A stretch of DNA of 64,000 nucleotides from Aquibium pacificus (GCF_040839445.1 NZ_JBDPGJ010000008.1:1-64000); one strand, 5' to 3'. Positions 45,360 through 54,786 are shown, numbered from the stretch's first letter. Made by a program: numbers and translations. The notes: generated from the letters alone by a model not told the origin.

Positions 45360-46202
45360 TTGAAACTGGTGCGTTTTGGTGAACCGGGCGCCGAAAGGCC
45401 CGGAGTGATCGACTCCGATGGTGCCATCCGCGATGCGTCTGGCCTGGTCGACGACTACGGACCGGAGACGCTGTCGCCGGCGCTGATGGACAAGCTCGCG
45501 GCGATCGATCCCGCATCGCTGCCGAAGGCGCCGGAGGGGGTCCGCATCGGGTCCCCGGTCAGGCGCATCGGCCACTTCATCGCGATCGGTCTCAACTATG
45601 CCGACCATGCCGCCGAGACCGGGGCGGCGATCCCCAACGAGCCGATCGTGTTCTCCAAGGCGCCAAGCTGTCTTTGCGGCCCCAACGACGACGTCCTGAT
45701 GCCGAAGGGATCGCAGAAGCTCGACTGGGAGGTCGAACTCGCGGTCGTCATCGGCGAACGCTGCGACTACGTCACCGAGGAGGAGGCGCTGTCGAAGGTG
45801 TTCGGCTACGCGCTCTGTAACGACGTCTCCGAGCGCGCCTACCAGGCCGAGCGCGGCGGCCAGTGGATCAAAGGCAAGAGCGCGCCGACCTTCGGCCCCC
45901 TTGGCCCCTGGCTCGTCACGGCCGACGAGGTTGCCGACCCGCAGAACCTTTCCATGTTCCTCGACGTCAACGGCGAGCGCATGCAGACCGGCACCACGGC
46001 GACGATGATCTTCCCGGTCGCCGAGATCGTCTCCTACCTCTCCGAGTTCATGGTGCTCGAACCCGGTGACGTCATCACCACCGGCACGCCGCCCGGCGTC
46101 GGCCTCGGCAAGAAGCCGCCGAAATTCCTCAAGGTCGGCGACACCATGCACCTCGGCATCGACGGCCTCGGCGAACAGCGCCAGACGGTGGTGGGGCGCT
46201 AA
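45360..46202 (+). CDS. Fumarylacetoacetate hydrolase (FAH) family protein
   Basis: A 280-residue FAH hydrolase. Metal ligands follow the family pattern: Glu-x-Glu in DWEVELAVV and Asp in CNDVSERAYQ about 29 residues on; also GLNYADHAAE, KGKSAPTFGPLGPWL and TTGTPPGVGLG. The start is TTG at 45360 behind GGGAGGGA. The group includes 2,4-diketo-3-deoxy-sugar acid hydrolases, which pair with SDR dehydrogenases in L-fucose and L-rhamnose catabolism, but no sugar-acid dehydratase is adjacent, so the substrate stays open. Confidence 0.85.
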   Translation: MKLVRFGEPGAERPGVIDSDGAIRDASGLVDDYGPETLSPALMDKLAAIDPASLPKAPEGVRIGSPVRRIGHFIAIGLNYADHAAETGAAIPNEPIVFSKAPSCLCGPNDDVLMPKGSQKLDWEVELAVVIGERCDYVTEEEALSKVFGYALCNDVSERAYQAERGGQWIKGKSAPTFGPLGPWLVTADEVADPQNLSMFLDVNGERMQTGTTATMIFPVAEIVSYLSEFMVLEPGDVITTGTPPGVGLGKKPPKFLKVGDTMHLGIDGLGEQRQTVVGR

Positions 46203-46208
46203 AGGGCT

Positions 46209-46589
46209 TCAGAAGGCGCGTGGCGGCACGAACAGGCAGATTGTCCTGCCGTCGCTCTTGCCGGCGACCGAGCACCAGTGGAATTCGCCGTCGGGCGAAT
46301 TCCGCACCCGTCGGTCGCTGTATGCGACCACTTCTCCGGTCGAGCCGATCACGTAGCCTTCCGGCCTCTCGCTGATCACCCGCGGCTCCACCGGCCGGCA
46401 GTCGAAGCCGGAGCAACAAGCGAACGGATAGTCCCAGCCCGACGGCGCCTCATGGGCCCCGACATCACCGGCAATGCCCGAGGCGACCGCGGCAAGTGCG
46501 ATTGCCCCAAGAAGTGGAGAACTTTTCGCCTGCCGGCTCGTGCGACGCATGAAGCGCCAACTGTGCGGATTTTCTGGAAGTTGATGCAT
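46209..46589 (-). CDS. Small secreted cysteine-containing protein of unknown function
   Basis: A 126-residue protein with a long basic N-region and signal peptide (cleavage near VGA-HE). The mature part is about 75 residues with four or five cysteines (FACCSGFDCRPV, HWCSVAG, TICLF) that could form disulfides. The ATG at 46589 has CGGAG at good spacing; an ATG at residue 14 is an alternative. I do not recognise the domain. Convergent with the FAH hydrolase gene, 6 bp apart. Confidence 0.7.
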   Translation of the reverse strand: MHQLPENPHSWRFMRRTSRQAKSSPLLGAIALAAVASGIAGDVGAHEAPSGWDYPFACCSGFDCRPVEPRVISERPEGYVIGSTGEVVAYSDRRVRNSPDGEFHWCSVAGKSDGRTICLFVPPRAF

Positions 46590-46992
46590 GTTCGGCTCCG
46601 GGCTTAGCTATTCGCTTGCCCCTCCTCGAACATTTCCGGCCCGCTCGGGCGAGACGGCCCACGGTTCACGAGCCTTTGGTCCGGCTACCGACCGTCCCTG
46701 CCTTCGGCGATCTGTATCTTCCCGTGATTCGTCAGCCGGCGCAAGAGTCCCCGCCGACGCCGATTCGCGCTCGCCTCAGCACTGCGAATACCCCCCGACA
46801 TGCGACTGGCCGCATCACGGTGCAGACACCTTCATGTCCGATCCTCTCGTCACAAAATGAACCGAACTTCCGAGCAGGTTCCCGCCAGATCCAGCTCTCC
46901 ATTTATTAGCGGTGGCTTTATTGGTTAAGGAGGTATCGACGGCACCTTTCCGCTTTCGTATTCTTGCGCGCCAAGGGTTTCCGGAGGTCTTC
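46590..46992. other. Intergenic region upstream of the Rieske oxygenase
   Basis: A 403-bp gap between divergent genes. An AT-rich patch at 46900-46925 (CCATTTATTAGCGG) may hold the oxygenase promoter. An AAGGAGGT octamer at 46926-46933 looks like a perfect ribosome site, but no start codon follows at the right distance. Two short plus-strand frames here (46588-46860, 46616-46909) show no protein-like content. Confidence 0.4.
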
Positions 46993-48156
46993 ATGAACGT
47001 CCATCCCGCAGCAGAGCCTTCCTGGAACGGCCTTGCCGAGAGCCGTCCGACGCTCGACAGCCGGGCCTATTTCGGCGCCGAGGAATACGCCCGCGATCTC
47101 CGGGACATTTGGTACCGCAACTGGGTCCATGTCTGCCGGTCGAGCGAACTCGCGGAGCCGCGCGATTTCCGGCTCTTCCGGCTCGGCGACCAGGAAATCC
47201 TCCTTCTGCGCGGCGAGAACGGAGGCCTTCGCGCCTTCCACAACACCTGCCGCCACCGCGGATCGGCGCTCCGGACGGAAGACAGCGGCCGTCTGAAGTC
47301 ACGCCTGATCGTGTGTCCCTACCATGCGTGGTCCTATTCGCTCGACGGCGATCTGGTGCGTGTTCCCTCAAAATCCTGTCCGGCAGGGTTCGAGAAGGCC
47401 GACCATCCGCTCTACCGCGTGGCGGTCGCCGAATGGCGCGGCTTCGTCTTCGTCAACTTCGGCGCGGAACCGGGCGCTTCGATGGATGGGAGCTTCGACG
47501 TGGATCCGGGCGTGCTGGCGGACTGGCCACTCGAGGCGATGACCAGCGCGCATGTCTTCCGCAAGACGATGAACTGCAATTGGAAGATTTTCTGGGAAAA
47601 CTACAACGAGTGCCTGCACTGTCCGGGCGTCCACCCGGAGCTTTCCGCCCTCGTCCCGATCTACGGTCGCGGTCTCATGGACCGGCACGATGATCCCGAA
47701 TGGGCGGCCCACGCGGACGATACGGCGCCGGAATTTTCGGGCACGTTACGACACGGCGCGGAAACCTGGTCGAGCGATGGCAGCGCCCACGGCCGCGCAT
47801 TTCCGGAGCTCGGCGACCGCGAGCGCGCGGCGGGCCAGACCTACGTGACCCACCTGCCCTCGATCTTCGTCGTCGGTCATGTCGACTACGTCCGCGCGGT
47901 CAGCCTTCGGCCGCTGTCGCCGACGCAGACCGAACTGACGGCCGAATGGTTCTTCACGCCCGACACGCTGCCCCCAACCGCGGAGGAACTCGACAACATC
48001 GTGTCCTTCGGCCGACTGGTGCTCGAACAGGACGCAGCCATCTGCGAGGTCAACCAGCGCGGCCTCGCCTCCGGCCGCCACGAACGCGGGGTGATGATGC
48101 CGGAGGAATACGAGATCGCGCGCTTCCACGACTGGGTGCGCGCGCAAAGCCGCTGA
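46993..48156 (+). CDS. Rieske non-haem iron oxygenase, alpha subunit
   Basis: A 387-residue ring-hydroxylating-type oxygenase. The Rieske cluster ligands are CRHRG and CPYHAW in the N-terminal third; the mononuclear iron site has ENYNECLHCPGVHPEL (two His) and an Asp near LEQDAAI. The start at 46993 follows GGAGG; the frame opens 27 codons earlier without support. No reductase or ferredoxin is adjacent; the ferredoxin/FNR pair at 25.8-27.2 kb is the only candidate partner in the window. The sequence resembles the quaternary-amine demethylase/oxygenase group, but the substrate is not determined. Confidence 0.88.
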   Translation: MNVHPAAEPSWNGLAESRPTLDSRAYFGAEEYARDLRDIWYRNWVHVCRSSELAEPRDFRLFRLGDQEILLLRGENGGLRAFHNTCRHRGSALRTEDSGRLKSRLIVCPYHAWSYSLDGDLVRVPSKSCPAGFEKADHPLYRVAVAEWRGFVFVNFGAEPGASMDGSFDVDPGVLADWPLEAMTSAHVFRKTMNCNWKIFWENYNECLHCPGVHPELSALVPIYGRGLMDRHDDPEWAAHADDTAPEFSGTLRHGAETWSSDGSAHGRAFPELGDRERAAGQTYVTHLPSIFVVGHVDYVRAVSLRPLSPTQTELTAEWFFTPDTLPPTAEELDNIVSFGRLVLEQDAAICEVNQRGLASGRHERGVMMPEEYEIARFHDWVRAQSR

Positions 48157-48239
48157 CGTCGCGAAAGATCGTCGACGCGCGGCCGACACACAGCGGCAAC
48201 CGGCGCGGCCTATCAAAGGGCCGTCACAGAGAGAAAATC

Positions 48240-48563
48240 ATGCGTCTTTGCCTCGCCTTCCTCACCACTCTCGTACTTGCCGGCAGCGCATCGGCGGCAT
48301 GTTACGAACTCATCGGATGCACCGACGTGGACCGGTTCGCGAAAGGCGACCTGCGGCAGTTGTCATGCGAGAACCTGTGGTACGTGCGCAACTCGATATA
48401 CGACGAGAACGGCTACTGCTTCAAAACCAGCCGCGCACAGGCGCAGTTCGATAGCGCTGACTGCTGGGTCCGAGACCAGGCGAAGGTGAAGCTGTCGGTC
48501 ATCGAAAGCCAGAACGTCGGCAGCATCGCCCAGGTCGAACGGGAGCGCGGCTGCCCGAAATGA
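48240..48563 (+). CDS. Secreted YARHG-domain protein
   Basis: A 107-residue protein with a signal peptide (cleavage at ASA-AC). The mature part contains a YARHG-like domain: LSCENLWYVRNSIYDENGYCFKT. Six cysteines suggest disulfides. The start ATG at 48240 follows AGAGAGAAA. Function unknown; YARHG domains are extracellular. Convergent with the MFS gene, 3 bp apart. Confidence 0.8.
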   Translation: MRLCLAFLTTLVLAGSASAACYELIGCTDVDRFAKGDLRQLSCENLWYVRNSIYDENGYCFKTSRAQAQFDSADCWVRDQAKVKLSVIESQNVGSIAQVERERGCPK

Positions 48564-48566
48564 CCC

Positions 48567-49766
48567 TCACATCCGCCGCGGCAGGTAGACGAACGTGACC
48601 ACGCCGCACAGAAGCACGAAGACGCCGAGCGTGGCGAACACCGATCCCAGTCCGAAGAAGGCCAGCGCCACCGAATAGACCAGCGGCGGAAGGAGTTCCG
48701 AGAGATCGAGGTAGGTGCGGTAGACCGCCGTCATCTGCGGCCGTTCCCAGGCGCGCACGCTGCGCATGAAGGCAGTCGAGCCGAGAGCGTCGAGCGCGAT
48801 GCAGAAGAACGCCGCGACCAGCAGGAACACCGCCGCGGCGACCGGCGCGGCCTCGCCGGCATAACCCGCTCCGAGAAGCATCGCGCCGGTCGCGGCGAAG
48901 GCGAACGCCATCGTGTTGCGCGCGCCGAAGCGCTTGCCCGCCCAGCCCCAGATCAGCGCCGAGAATAGCAGCGCGTTGCCGCCCGACACGAGCAGCCCGC
49001 CGGCCATTTCGCCCTGCCCCGAGGAGACCATGAGGATCGGGCCGTAGACGAAGAAGGTCGTCCAGAAGCAGGAGCGCCCGAAGGCGATAAGCCATGCCAG
49101 CCGCAGGCGCGGCTGGCTGACGAAGCGCCCGATATTGGCGAGCGGATTGGCGGGCCTGATCCTGCCTGGCCGGATCAGCGGATTGTCGCCCAGCCTGAAG
49201 TACCAGAACAGGCAGAGCAGGATGACAGCGAACAGGATCACGACGCCATGCGCCGCCTCGATGCCGTAGCGCGTGTATAGGAAGACGCCGAGCGCCGGCC
49301 CGCCCGTCCAGGCGATGGTCGACCAGGCGAGACGCATCGATTCGGCCTCGATGAACTTCGTCTTGCGGATATGCTCCATGATGTAGAGGTTGAGCGTGAT
49401 CGACAGCGCGCTGGCGCCCATCACCCGGCAGAGCATGCCCAGCATCTGCGTGGGAAGCGACTGGGTCAGGAACAGCAATGCGCCGATGATGAGCGCCACG
49501 ACACCGGCGGTGTAGACCCACCGGCGGGCGAACCGCGCGATGAGCAGCGGCATGAACAACGTCACCGATATGCCGGCGAGCGCCACCCCCGTATAGACGA
49601 GCGATACCGCCTGCTTGTCGCGCAGCACCTCGTAGATCTGGATCGGGATGACGCTCGAAACCGAGGCGCGCGCGAAGGATTCCAGCGCATAGAGGATGGC
49701 AAAGGTGCTCGCGCCCGGCGCGCGCACCGCTGGTAGCCAGATCGGGTGCCGGACCTGAGTCGCCAT
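48567..49766 (-). CDS. MFS transporter
   Basis: A 399-residue major facilitator with 12 hydrophobic segments and no long loops. ALESFARASVSSVIPIQIYE near helix 1 and the cytosolic basic loop between helices 6 and 7 (RLGDNPLIRPGRIRPANPL) support the fold. I cannot assign a substrate. Starts ATG at 49766. No obvious operon partner: 131 bp separate it from the aldo/keto reductase gene upstream. Confidence 0.8.
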   Translation of the reverse strand: MATQVRHPIWLPAVRAPGASTFAILYALESFARASVSSVIPIQIYEVLRDKQAVSLVYTGVALAGISVTLFMPLLIARFARRWVYTAGVVALIIGALLFLTQSLPTQMLGMLCRVMGASALSITLNLYIMEHIRKTKFIEAESMRLAWSTIAWTGGPALGVFLYTRYGIEAAHGVVILFAVILLCLFWYFRLGDNPLIRPGRIRPANPLANIGRFVSQPRLRLAWLIAFGRSCFWTTFFVYGPILMVSSGQGEMAGGLLVSGGNALLFSALIWGWAGKRFGARNTMAFAFAATGAMLLGAGYAGEAAPVAAAVFLLVAAFFCIALDALGSTAFMRSVRAWERPQMTAVYRTYLDLSELLPPLVYSVALAFFGLGSVFATLGVFVLLCGVVTFVYLPRRM

Positions 49767-49897
49767 TCCTGCCTGCCGGAGAATTCCGAAGCGACAGTTG
49801 CAGCGACGCGCGATCGGCCGTTAGCAGGAAACCGACGCTCCAGCGTCGCAAAAACGAAGCGGCGAACGTCGCGCGGAAGACGGCATAGGCCAAGGCG

Positions 49898-50731
49898 TCA
49901 GGCGCGATCCCAGTCGGGCGCGAAGGCGAAGTCGCAGATGCGGCTGTTGGCCGATCGCAAGGCGGATATGGCGTTCATCTCTTCCCCGGACAGGGAGAAG
50001 TCGAAAATCGCGAAATTTTCGGCGAGCCGCTCCTTCTTCGTCGTCCGCGGGATCGCGGCGACCCCCTCCTGCTGAACGTGCCAGCGCAGAACGACCTGCG
50101 CGGGCGGGCGTGCGTGGCGCTCGGCGGCGGCGCGCACGGCGGTTTCCTCCAGGAGCCCGCCTCCGCGGTGCAGCGGGCAGTAGGACACCATCGCCATGCC
50201 GGCCTTCCGGCAGAGGGCGTAGACCTTCTCCTGCGAGAGCATCGGATGGTACTCGACCTGATTGCAGGCGAGCTTGTGCTCCGACAGTTCGATCGCCCGC
50301 GAAAGCAGGCCTGTCGGGAAGTTGGAAACGCCAATGTTCCTGGCGTAGCCCTTCGCTTGCGTCGCGTTCAGCGCCCGGATCGATCCCTCCAGCGGGACGG
50401 TCTTGCTCGGCCAGTGGATCAGGAGCAGATCGACATGGTCGAGGCCAAGGCGTTTCAGGCTTGCCTCCGCCGAACGCTCGAGGTCTCCGGGCGCGATGTC
50501 GGTGTACCAGACCTTCGTCGTGACGAAGAGCTCGGACCGCGCGATTCCCGAGGCCCGGATCGCCGCGCCCACTTCGGCCTCGTTCTCGTAGCTCGCTGCA
50601 GTATCGAGGTGGCGGTAGCCGACGTCCAGCGCGTGCTCGACCAGCCCGGTACATTCGGCTCCCCTGAGGGTCCAGGTCCCAAGCCCGATGGCGGGGATCG
50701 AAGCGCCGTTCGCGTCGATAGTGTGAATCAT
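49898..50731 (-). CDS. Aldo/keto reductase (2,5-diketo-D-gluconate reductase-like)
   Basis: A 277-residue AKR of the AKR5 type. The catalytic tetrad is readable: Asp and Tyr in LDTAASYENEAEVG, Lys in FVTTKVWY, His in LLLIHWPS. NADPH-site motif PRTTKKERLAEN is near the C-terminus. It follows the desaturase gene by 30 bp on the same strand and may be co-transcribed. The carbonyl substrate is unknown. Confidence 0.88.
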   Translation of the reverse strand: MIHTIDANGASIPAIGLGTWTLRGAECTGLVEHALDVGYRHLDTAASYENEAEVGAAIRASGIARSELFVTTKVWYTDIAPGDLERSAEASLKRLGLDHVDLLLIHWPSKTVPLEGSIRALNATQAKGYARNIGVSNFPTGLLSRAIELSEHKLACNQVEYHPMLSQEKVYALCRKAGMAMVSYCPLHRGGGLLEETAVRAAAERHARPPAQVVLRWHVQQEGVAAIPRTTKKERLAENFAIFDFSLSGEEMNAISALRSANSRICDFAFAPDWDRA

Positions 50732-50761
50732 GATTTCCCGTTCCGTGTGAGCTGCCGGCGG

Positions 50762-51694
50762 TTATTCGGATGCCTCGGCCCTGCCGGCAACCTGCGGTTC
50801 CCGGATGCGCCACGCCAGCCCGCACAGGGCAAAGAGCCGGATGATCAGGTAGGTTCCGTCGATCTCCCACGGGCGGTGGCCGTGGCGGGCCGAGCGCGGA
50901 TCGGCATGGTGGTTGTTGTGCCAGCCTTCGCCCATCGCGGTCAGCCCCAAGACGATGTTGTTGCGACTGTGCTCGCCGGTCTCGTAGTTCCTGTAGCCCC
51001 ACATATGGCTGACGGAATTGACCGCCCAAGTGTTGTGCCAGTTGAAGACCGTCCGCACGAACACGCCCCACACGAGGATGCTGAGGCCGAATTGCAGCGC
51101 CTCGGGATAGGTGCCGCCCGCGAGCAAGGTCACACCGAAGCCGGCGGCGAAGAAGACGAACCAGTGCGCGACGATGATGCCGAGGTAGACGGACCGCTTC
51201 TCCAGGAGCTTGTAGAAGCGGTCGCGCAGAACGTCCTTGGCGTAGCGCGAATAAATCTCGTAACGCGACATGTCGGGCGACTTGACCAGGATCCAGCCGA
51301 CATGCGCCCACAGAAAACTACGCACCGGCGTGTGCGGGTCGGGTTCGTCGTCGGCGAACTCGTGGTGCCTGCGATGCACCGCCACCCAATGCGCCGGCGT
51401 ATCCTGGAAGGAGCAGACCGCCATGACCGCCATCGCATACTCCAGCCATTTCGGGCACTGGAACGCCTTGTGGGTCAGGTAGCGGTGATAGAACACGTTG
51501 ATGCCGACCGTGCCGAACAGCTGCATGCCGACGAAGACCAGGATCACGCCGGTCCAGCTGAAAAAATAAGGCAGAAACGCAAGCGCCGCGACGAGATGAT
51601 AGAACCCGATCCCGATGATGTTCACCCAGTTCAGCGTGTAGGCACGCGGGGCGGCAAACGGTTCGGAACCGCTTTCAGGGATTGTCACGCTCAT
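50762..51694 (-). CDS. Acyl-CoA/acyl-lipid delta-9-type fatty acid desaturase
   Basis: A 310-residue integral membrane desaturase with the three histidine boxes HRYLTHK, HRRHH and HNNHH spaced as in stearoyl-CoA desaturases, and four to five hydrophobic segments. The ATG at 51694 is chosen for its GAGGAG ribosome site; an ATG 27 codons upstream is open but without one. The terminal GEGWHNNHHADPRSARHG motif is typical. Introduces a double bond into saturated acyl chains. Confidence 0.9.
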   Translation of the reverse strand: MSVTIPESGSEPFAAPRAYTLNWVNIIGIGFYHLVAALAFLPYFFSWTGVILVFVGMQLFGTVGINVFYHRYLTHKAFQCPKWLEYAMAVMAVCSFQDTPAHWVAVHRRHHEFADDEPDPHTPVRSFLWAHVGWILVKSPDMSRYEIYSRYAKDVLRDRFYKLLEKRSVYLGIIVAHWFVFFAAGFGVTLLAGGTYPEALQFGLSILVWGVFVRTVFNWHNTWAVNSVSHMWGYRNYETGEHSRNNIVLGLTAMGEGWHNNHHADPRSARHGHRPWEIDGTYLIIRLFALCGLAWRIREPQVAGRAEASE

Positions 51695-51906
51695 CTGCTC
51701 TCCTCGGGGCGAAGCGTCGGCGCCGAACCGCTTCGTCAGCGCCGGCATCTTTTCGAAGGCCCACGCATGTGTCAATCAGTGACCGGCAATGCGCCGCTCG
51801 CGGTCTGGGCATCCGAAGGGGGCTCGCGAGGTTCGTGTCATCGTTCGCCAGCCGCCGTTCGGTCGTGCGTATTCTACTCCAGCGTCTGCCGGAAATCACC
51901 ATTCCC

Positions 51907-52884
51907 ATGCATCAATCCGTCCCCGTCCGCCGCATCGAAGCGATAGACCTCGCCCGCGGTCTCGCCCTCATCGCGATGGCGGTCTATCACTTCGCCTGGG
52001 ATCTGGAGTTCTTCGGCTATGCCGACCCCGGCATGACGGCCGTCGGCGGTTGGAAGTTCTTCGCCCGCTCGATCGCGTCCTCGTTTCTGTTCCTGGTCGG
52101 CGTCAGCCTTTACCTCGCCCATGCGAAGGGGATTCGTTGGACGGGTTTCTGGCGGCGCCTCTTCATGGTCGCAGGGGCGGCGGCGGCGATCACGCTGGTC
52201 ACCTGGCTCGCGACGCCGGAGAGTTTCATCTTCTTCGGCATACTCCACCAGATCGCGGTCGCGAGCCTGCTCGGGCTTTTGTTCGTCGGCCTGCCGTGGC
52301 CGCTCGTCTTCACCATCGCAGTCGCCGTTATCGCGGCGCCCTTCTGGCTCGCGACCCCCGCGCTGGATGCACCATTCTGGTGGTGGACCGGCCTTTCGGA
52401 AATCCGGCCGCGCTCCAACGACTACGTTCCGCTCTTCCCATGGTTCGGCGCGGTTCTGTGCGGGATCGCGGCGGCGGGTGCATCGCAGCAGGCAGGCATC
52501 CTGGATCGTCTCGCACGGCTGGCGATTCCGCGCTGGAGCGGTCTCCTTGGCTTTGCGGGCAGGCATAGCCTCGCCTTCTACCTACTTCACCAGCCGGTGC
52601 TCATCGCCTGCGTGTTCCTCTTCGCACAGGTATTCCCGCCCGAGCGGGAGACACCGCAGGTGCAGTTCCGCCAGGCCTGCGAGGCGACCTGCTCTGCCGA
52701 ACGAAGCGCGGAATTCTGTTCCTTCTACTGCGTATGCGTGCTGGATGCGGTGGAACGCGAAAACCTGCTCGACGCGGTGTTCTCATCGGACCAGAATGGC
52801 GCAACGAGGAGCCGGCTGACGGAGATGGCCGACATCTGCACTGCGGAGACGTCGCAGAAGCTCGACGAGGGAGGAAGCCAGTGA
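51907..52884 (+). CDS. DUF1624 (HGSNAT-like) membrane protein with Cys-rich tail
   Basis: A 325-residue membrane protein. It starts with the DUF1624 signature RRIEAIDLARGLALIAMAVYHFAWDL and has about seven transmembrane segments, with FGILHQIAVASLLGLLF and FAGRHSLAFYLLHQPVLI characteristic of the heparan-alpha-glucosaminide acetyltransferase-like family. The last 80 residues are soluble and contain seven cysteines (ACEATC, FCSFYCVCV, ICTAE). The stop overlaps the GTG of the next gene. Possibly an acyl transfer role; uncertain. Confidence 0.8.
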   Translation: MHQSVPVRRIEAIDLARGLALIAMAVYHFAWDLEFFGYADPGMTAVGGWKFFARSIASSFLFLVGVSLYLAHAKGIRWTGFWRRLFMVAGAAAAITLVTWLATPESFIFFGILHQIAVASLLGLLFVGLPWPLVFTIAVAVIAAPFWLATPALDAPFWWWTGLSEIRPRSNDYVPLFPWFGAVLCGIAAAGASQQAGILDRLARLAIPRWSGLLGFAGRHSLAFYLLHQPVLIACVFLFAQVFPPERETPQVQFRQACEATCSAERSAEFCSFYCVCVLDAVERENLLDAVFSSDQNGATRSRLTEMADICTAETSQKLDEGGSQ

Positions 52885-53357
52885 ACGACGCAGAGACCCG
52901 GCCCAACCGGCTGCCTTGGCCACCGATGATCTATCTGACGGCGATCGCCGCCGCGGTCGTCCTGATGTGGCAGGTTCCCCTGCCCTGGCTGCCAAGCCCC
53001 TTGTCCGATCTGCTCTTTGCCGTCGGCATCGTCGCGATCTTCGGGGTGGTCGCCATCGACGTCTCGGCCATGCGCACGCTTTCCAAGGCCAGGACGACCA
53101 TCATGCCGCATAAAGGTTCGGATCATCTGGTGACGAACGGGCCCTTCTCGTTCTCGCGTAACCCGATCTACCTCGCCAACACGCTCCTGATGATGGGTGT
53201 GGGCCTTATCGCGGGCAGCGTCTGGTTCATCCTTCTCGGGCTCGTCGCCGCCTTCCTGACGCAAAAACTCGCGATCGAACGGGAGGAACGGCACCTCGAC
53301 ATCCGGTTCGGCAAGCGGTACCGCGACTATCGGAAGAAGGTTCGTCGCTGGATCTGA
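52881..53357 (+). CDS. Isoprenylcysteine carboxylmethyltransferase (ICMT)-like membrane protein
   Basis: A 158-residue protein with four hydrophobic helices and the ICMT/PEMT family signature near the C-terminus: NGPFSFSRNPIYLA followed by EREERHLDIRFGKRYRDYRKKV. It starts with GTG overlapping the previous stop (GTGA), behind GAGGGAGG. Bacterial members are S-adenosylmethionine-type methyltransferases of unknown substrate. Coupled to the DUF1624 gene. Confidence 0.85.
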   Translation: MNDAETRPNRLPWPPMIYLTAIAAAVVLMWQVPLPWLPSPLSDLLFAVGIVAIFGVVAIDVSAMRTLSKARTTIMPHKGSDHLVTNGPFSFSRNPIYLANTLLMMGVGLIAGSVWFILLGLVAAFLTQKLAIEREERHLDIRFGKRYRDYRKKVRRWI

Positions 53358-53376
53358 GCGGTCGCGATTGGCGGCA

Positions 53377-54786
53377 TCAGGGTATCGCGTAGAGCGTCAG
53401 TTCGCGCTCCATACCGCGAAGCACCGCGTTCTGGGAGACCGGCACGAGCGCCTGCGCCTTCAGCAGATCCGCCGACTTGACGTCGCCGACGACCGCATCG
53501 GTCGCGAATATCTCCTGCGCACTTGCAAGTGCCTGCACTCGGGATGCGATGTTGACCGTCTGGCCGAAATAATCCTGGCGCTCGTTCATGCTCACCGCGA
53601 TGCATGGCCCCTCATGCATTCCGATCTTGAGGACGAGGTCGTCGCGCCCGCTTGCAAGGTTCATCCGCTGCATCGCCTCGCGCATGCGCAAGGCGGCCGA
53701 CAGGGCACGGTCCGGCGTCGGGAACGTCGCCATGACCGCGTCTCCGATCGTCTTCACCACAGCGCCGGCCTCCGACGCCACGATTTCGTTGAGCACGCGG
53801 AAATGCTCCTGCACCAGATCGAAAGCGGCGAGATCGCCCACCCTCTCGTAGAGTTCAGTCGATCCCCTGAGGTCGGTGAACAGAAAGGTCAGGCTGGTGA
53901 TCTTCAGTCGTTGGTCAATCGAGACCGTGTCGGTGCGATGAAGATCGCGGAACGTCTGGTTGGTCAGCAGGCGCGTTGCCGTCAGGAACGGCCGCCTGCG
54001 TGCCAGCACGTCGTGAAGTTCGTCGCCGGCAATGAAGACGGCCGGCAGAACACGCGCCTCGGTGCGATTCTCGATCGCAAAGCGCACCGGCCCTGGCTGC
54101 ATTTCCAGCGTTTGGTTCTGGTCGTGCTCGCGGGTGTAGACGAGCGTGAGCGACTGCCGTTCGCGCGTCGGCTCACCCTTGACGTCGATAAACTGGACCG
54201 AGTGGGTCACCGGCTCGAAAACGATGATGAACTGTTCGGGCAGATGCAGCGACAAGACCACCTTTTCGCCGGCGAGGACCTCGACGCTCTCGATCACGAG
54301 CCGGTCGATCAGTTCCTCATAGCCTTCCTCGGGCAGGTCGATGCCCGAGCCCCAGTAGATCTGGCGCAGATATTCCGGCACTGGAAGCTGTTCGGGCGTG
54401 TGACCTGCAATTCGACGCACGCGCGGATTGACCGTGAAGGTGACCTCGACCAGTTCGTCCAGGGTCGGGGCATAGCCGGCCGCACACAGCGAACAGACGT
54501 ACTCTTCCTTGATAACCGTCTTCAGGCTGGCGTTGGTTTCCAGTACGCCACCGCAGCCGGGGCAGAGCACGTTCCAGGAAATGTCGAACATCCCGAGCGA
54601 CGCGGCATGCAGAAAGGCGGCAATTACCTTCTCTTCGTCCAGTCCGCGCGCCGCGGCAAAGGAGAGCAGATTGATCCGGCAGAGCGAACGGTCCGAACCC
54701 TCGTCGACCAACTGTTGCATGGCAGTCACGCAGTCCGCATCGGCCGAATTGCGAAGGATCGAAAAAAGGCTTGCAGCGTCCGACAT
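53377..54786 (-). CDS. Class III adenylate/guanylate cyclase with zinc-ribbon and DUF5939-like N-terminus
   Basis: A 469-residue soluble protein. The N-terminal part (about 1-290) has a four-Cys zinc-ribbon pattern (VLCPGCGG ... YVCSLCAAG) and a domain like DUF5939 found before cyclases. The C-terminal class III cyclase domain (about 295-450) shows FLFTDLRGSTELYERVGD (metal Asp), VKTIGDAVMATF (second metal Asp) and YFGQTVNIASR. No membrane segment. It likely makes cAMP in response to an unknown signal. Converges with the ICMT gene, 19 bp apart. Confidence 0.85.
   Translation of the reverse strand: MSDAASLFSILRNSADADCVTAMQQLVDEGSDRSLCRINLLSFAAARGLDEEKVIAAFLHAASLGMFDISWNVLCPGCGGVLETNASLKTVIKEEYVCSLCAAGYAPTLDELVEVTFTVNPRVRRIAGHTPEQLPVPEYLRQIYWGSGIDLPEEGYEELIDRLVIESVEVLAGEKVVLSLHLPEQFIIVFEPVTHSVQFIDVKGEPTRERQSLTLVYTREHDQNQTLEMQPGPVRFAIENRTEARVLPAVFIAGDELHDVLARRRPFLTATRLLTNQTFRDLHRTDTVSIDQRLKITSLTFLFTDLRGSTELYERVGDLAAFDLVQEHFRVLNEIVASEAGAVVKTIGDAVMATFPTPDRALSAALRMREAMQRMNLASGRDDLVLKIGMHEGPCIAVSMNERQDYFGQTVNIASRVQALASAQEIFATDAVVGDVKSADLLKAQALVPVSQNAVLRGMERELTLYAIP

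Noticed and set aside
46588..46933. Short plus-strand frames and an AAGGAGGT octamer upstream of the Rieske oxygenase
   Set aside because: The frames lack protein-like composition and the octamer has no start codon at a workable distance; the oxygenase start at 46993 has its own GGAGG.
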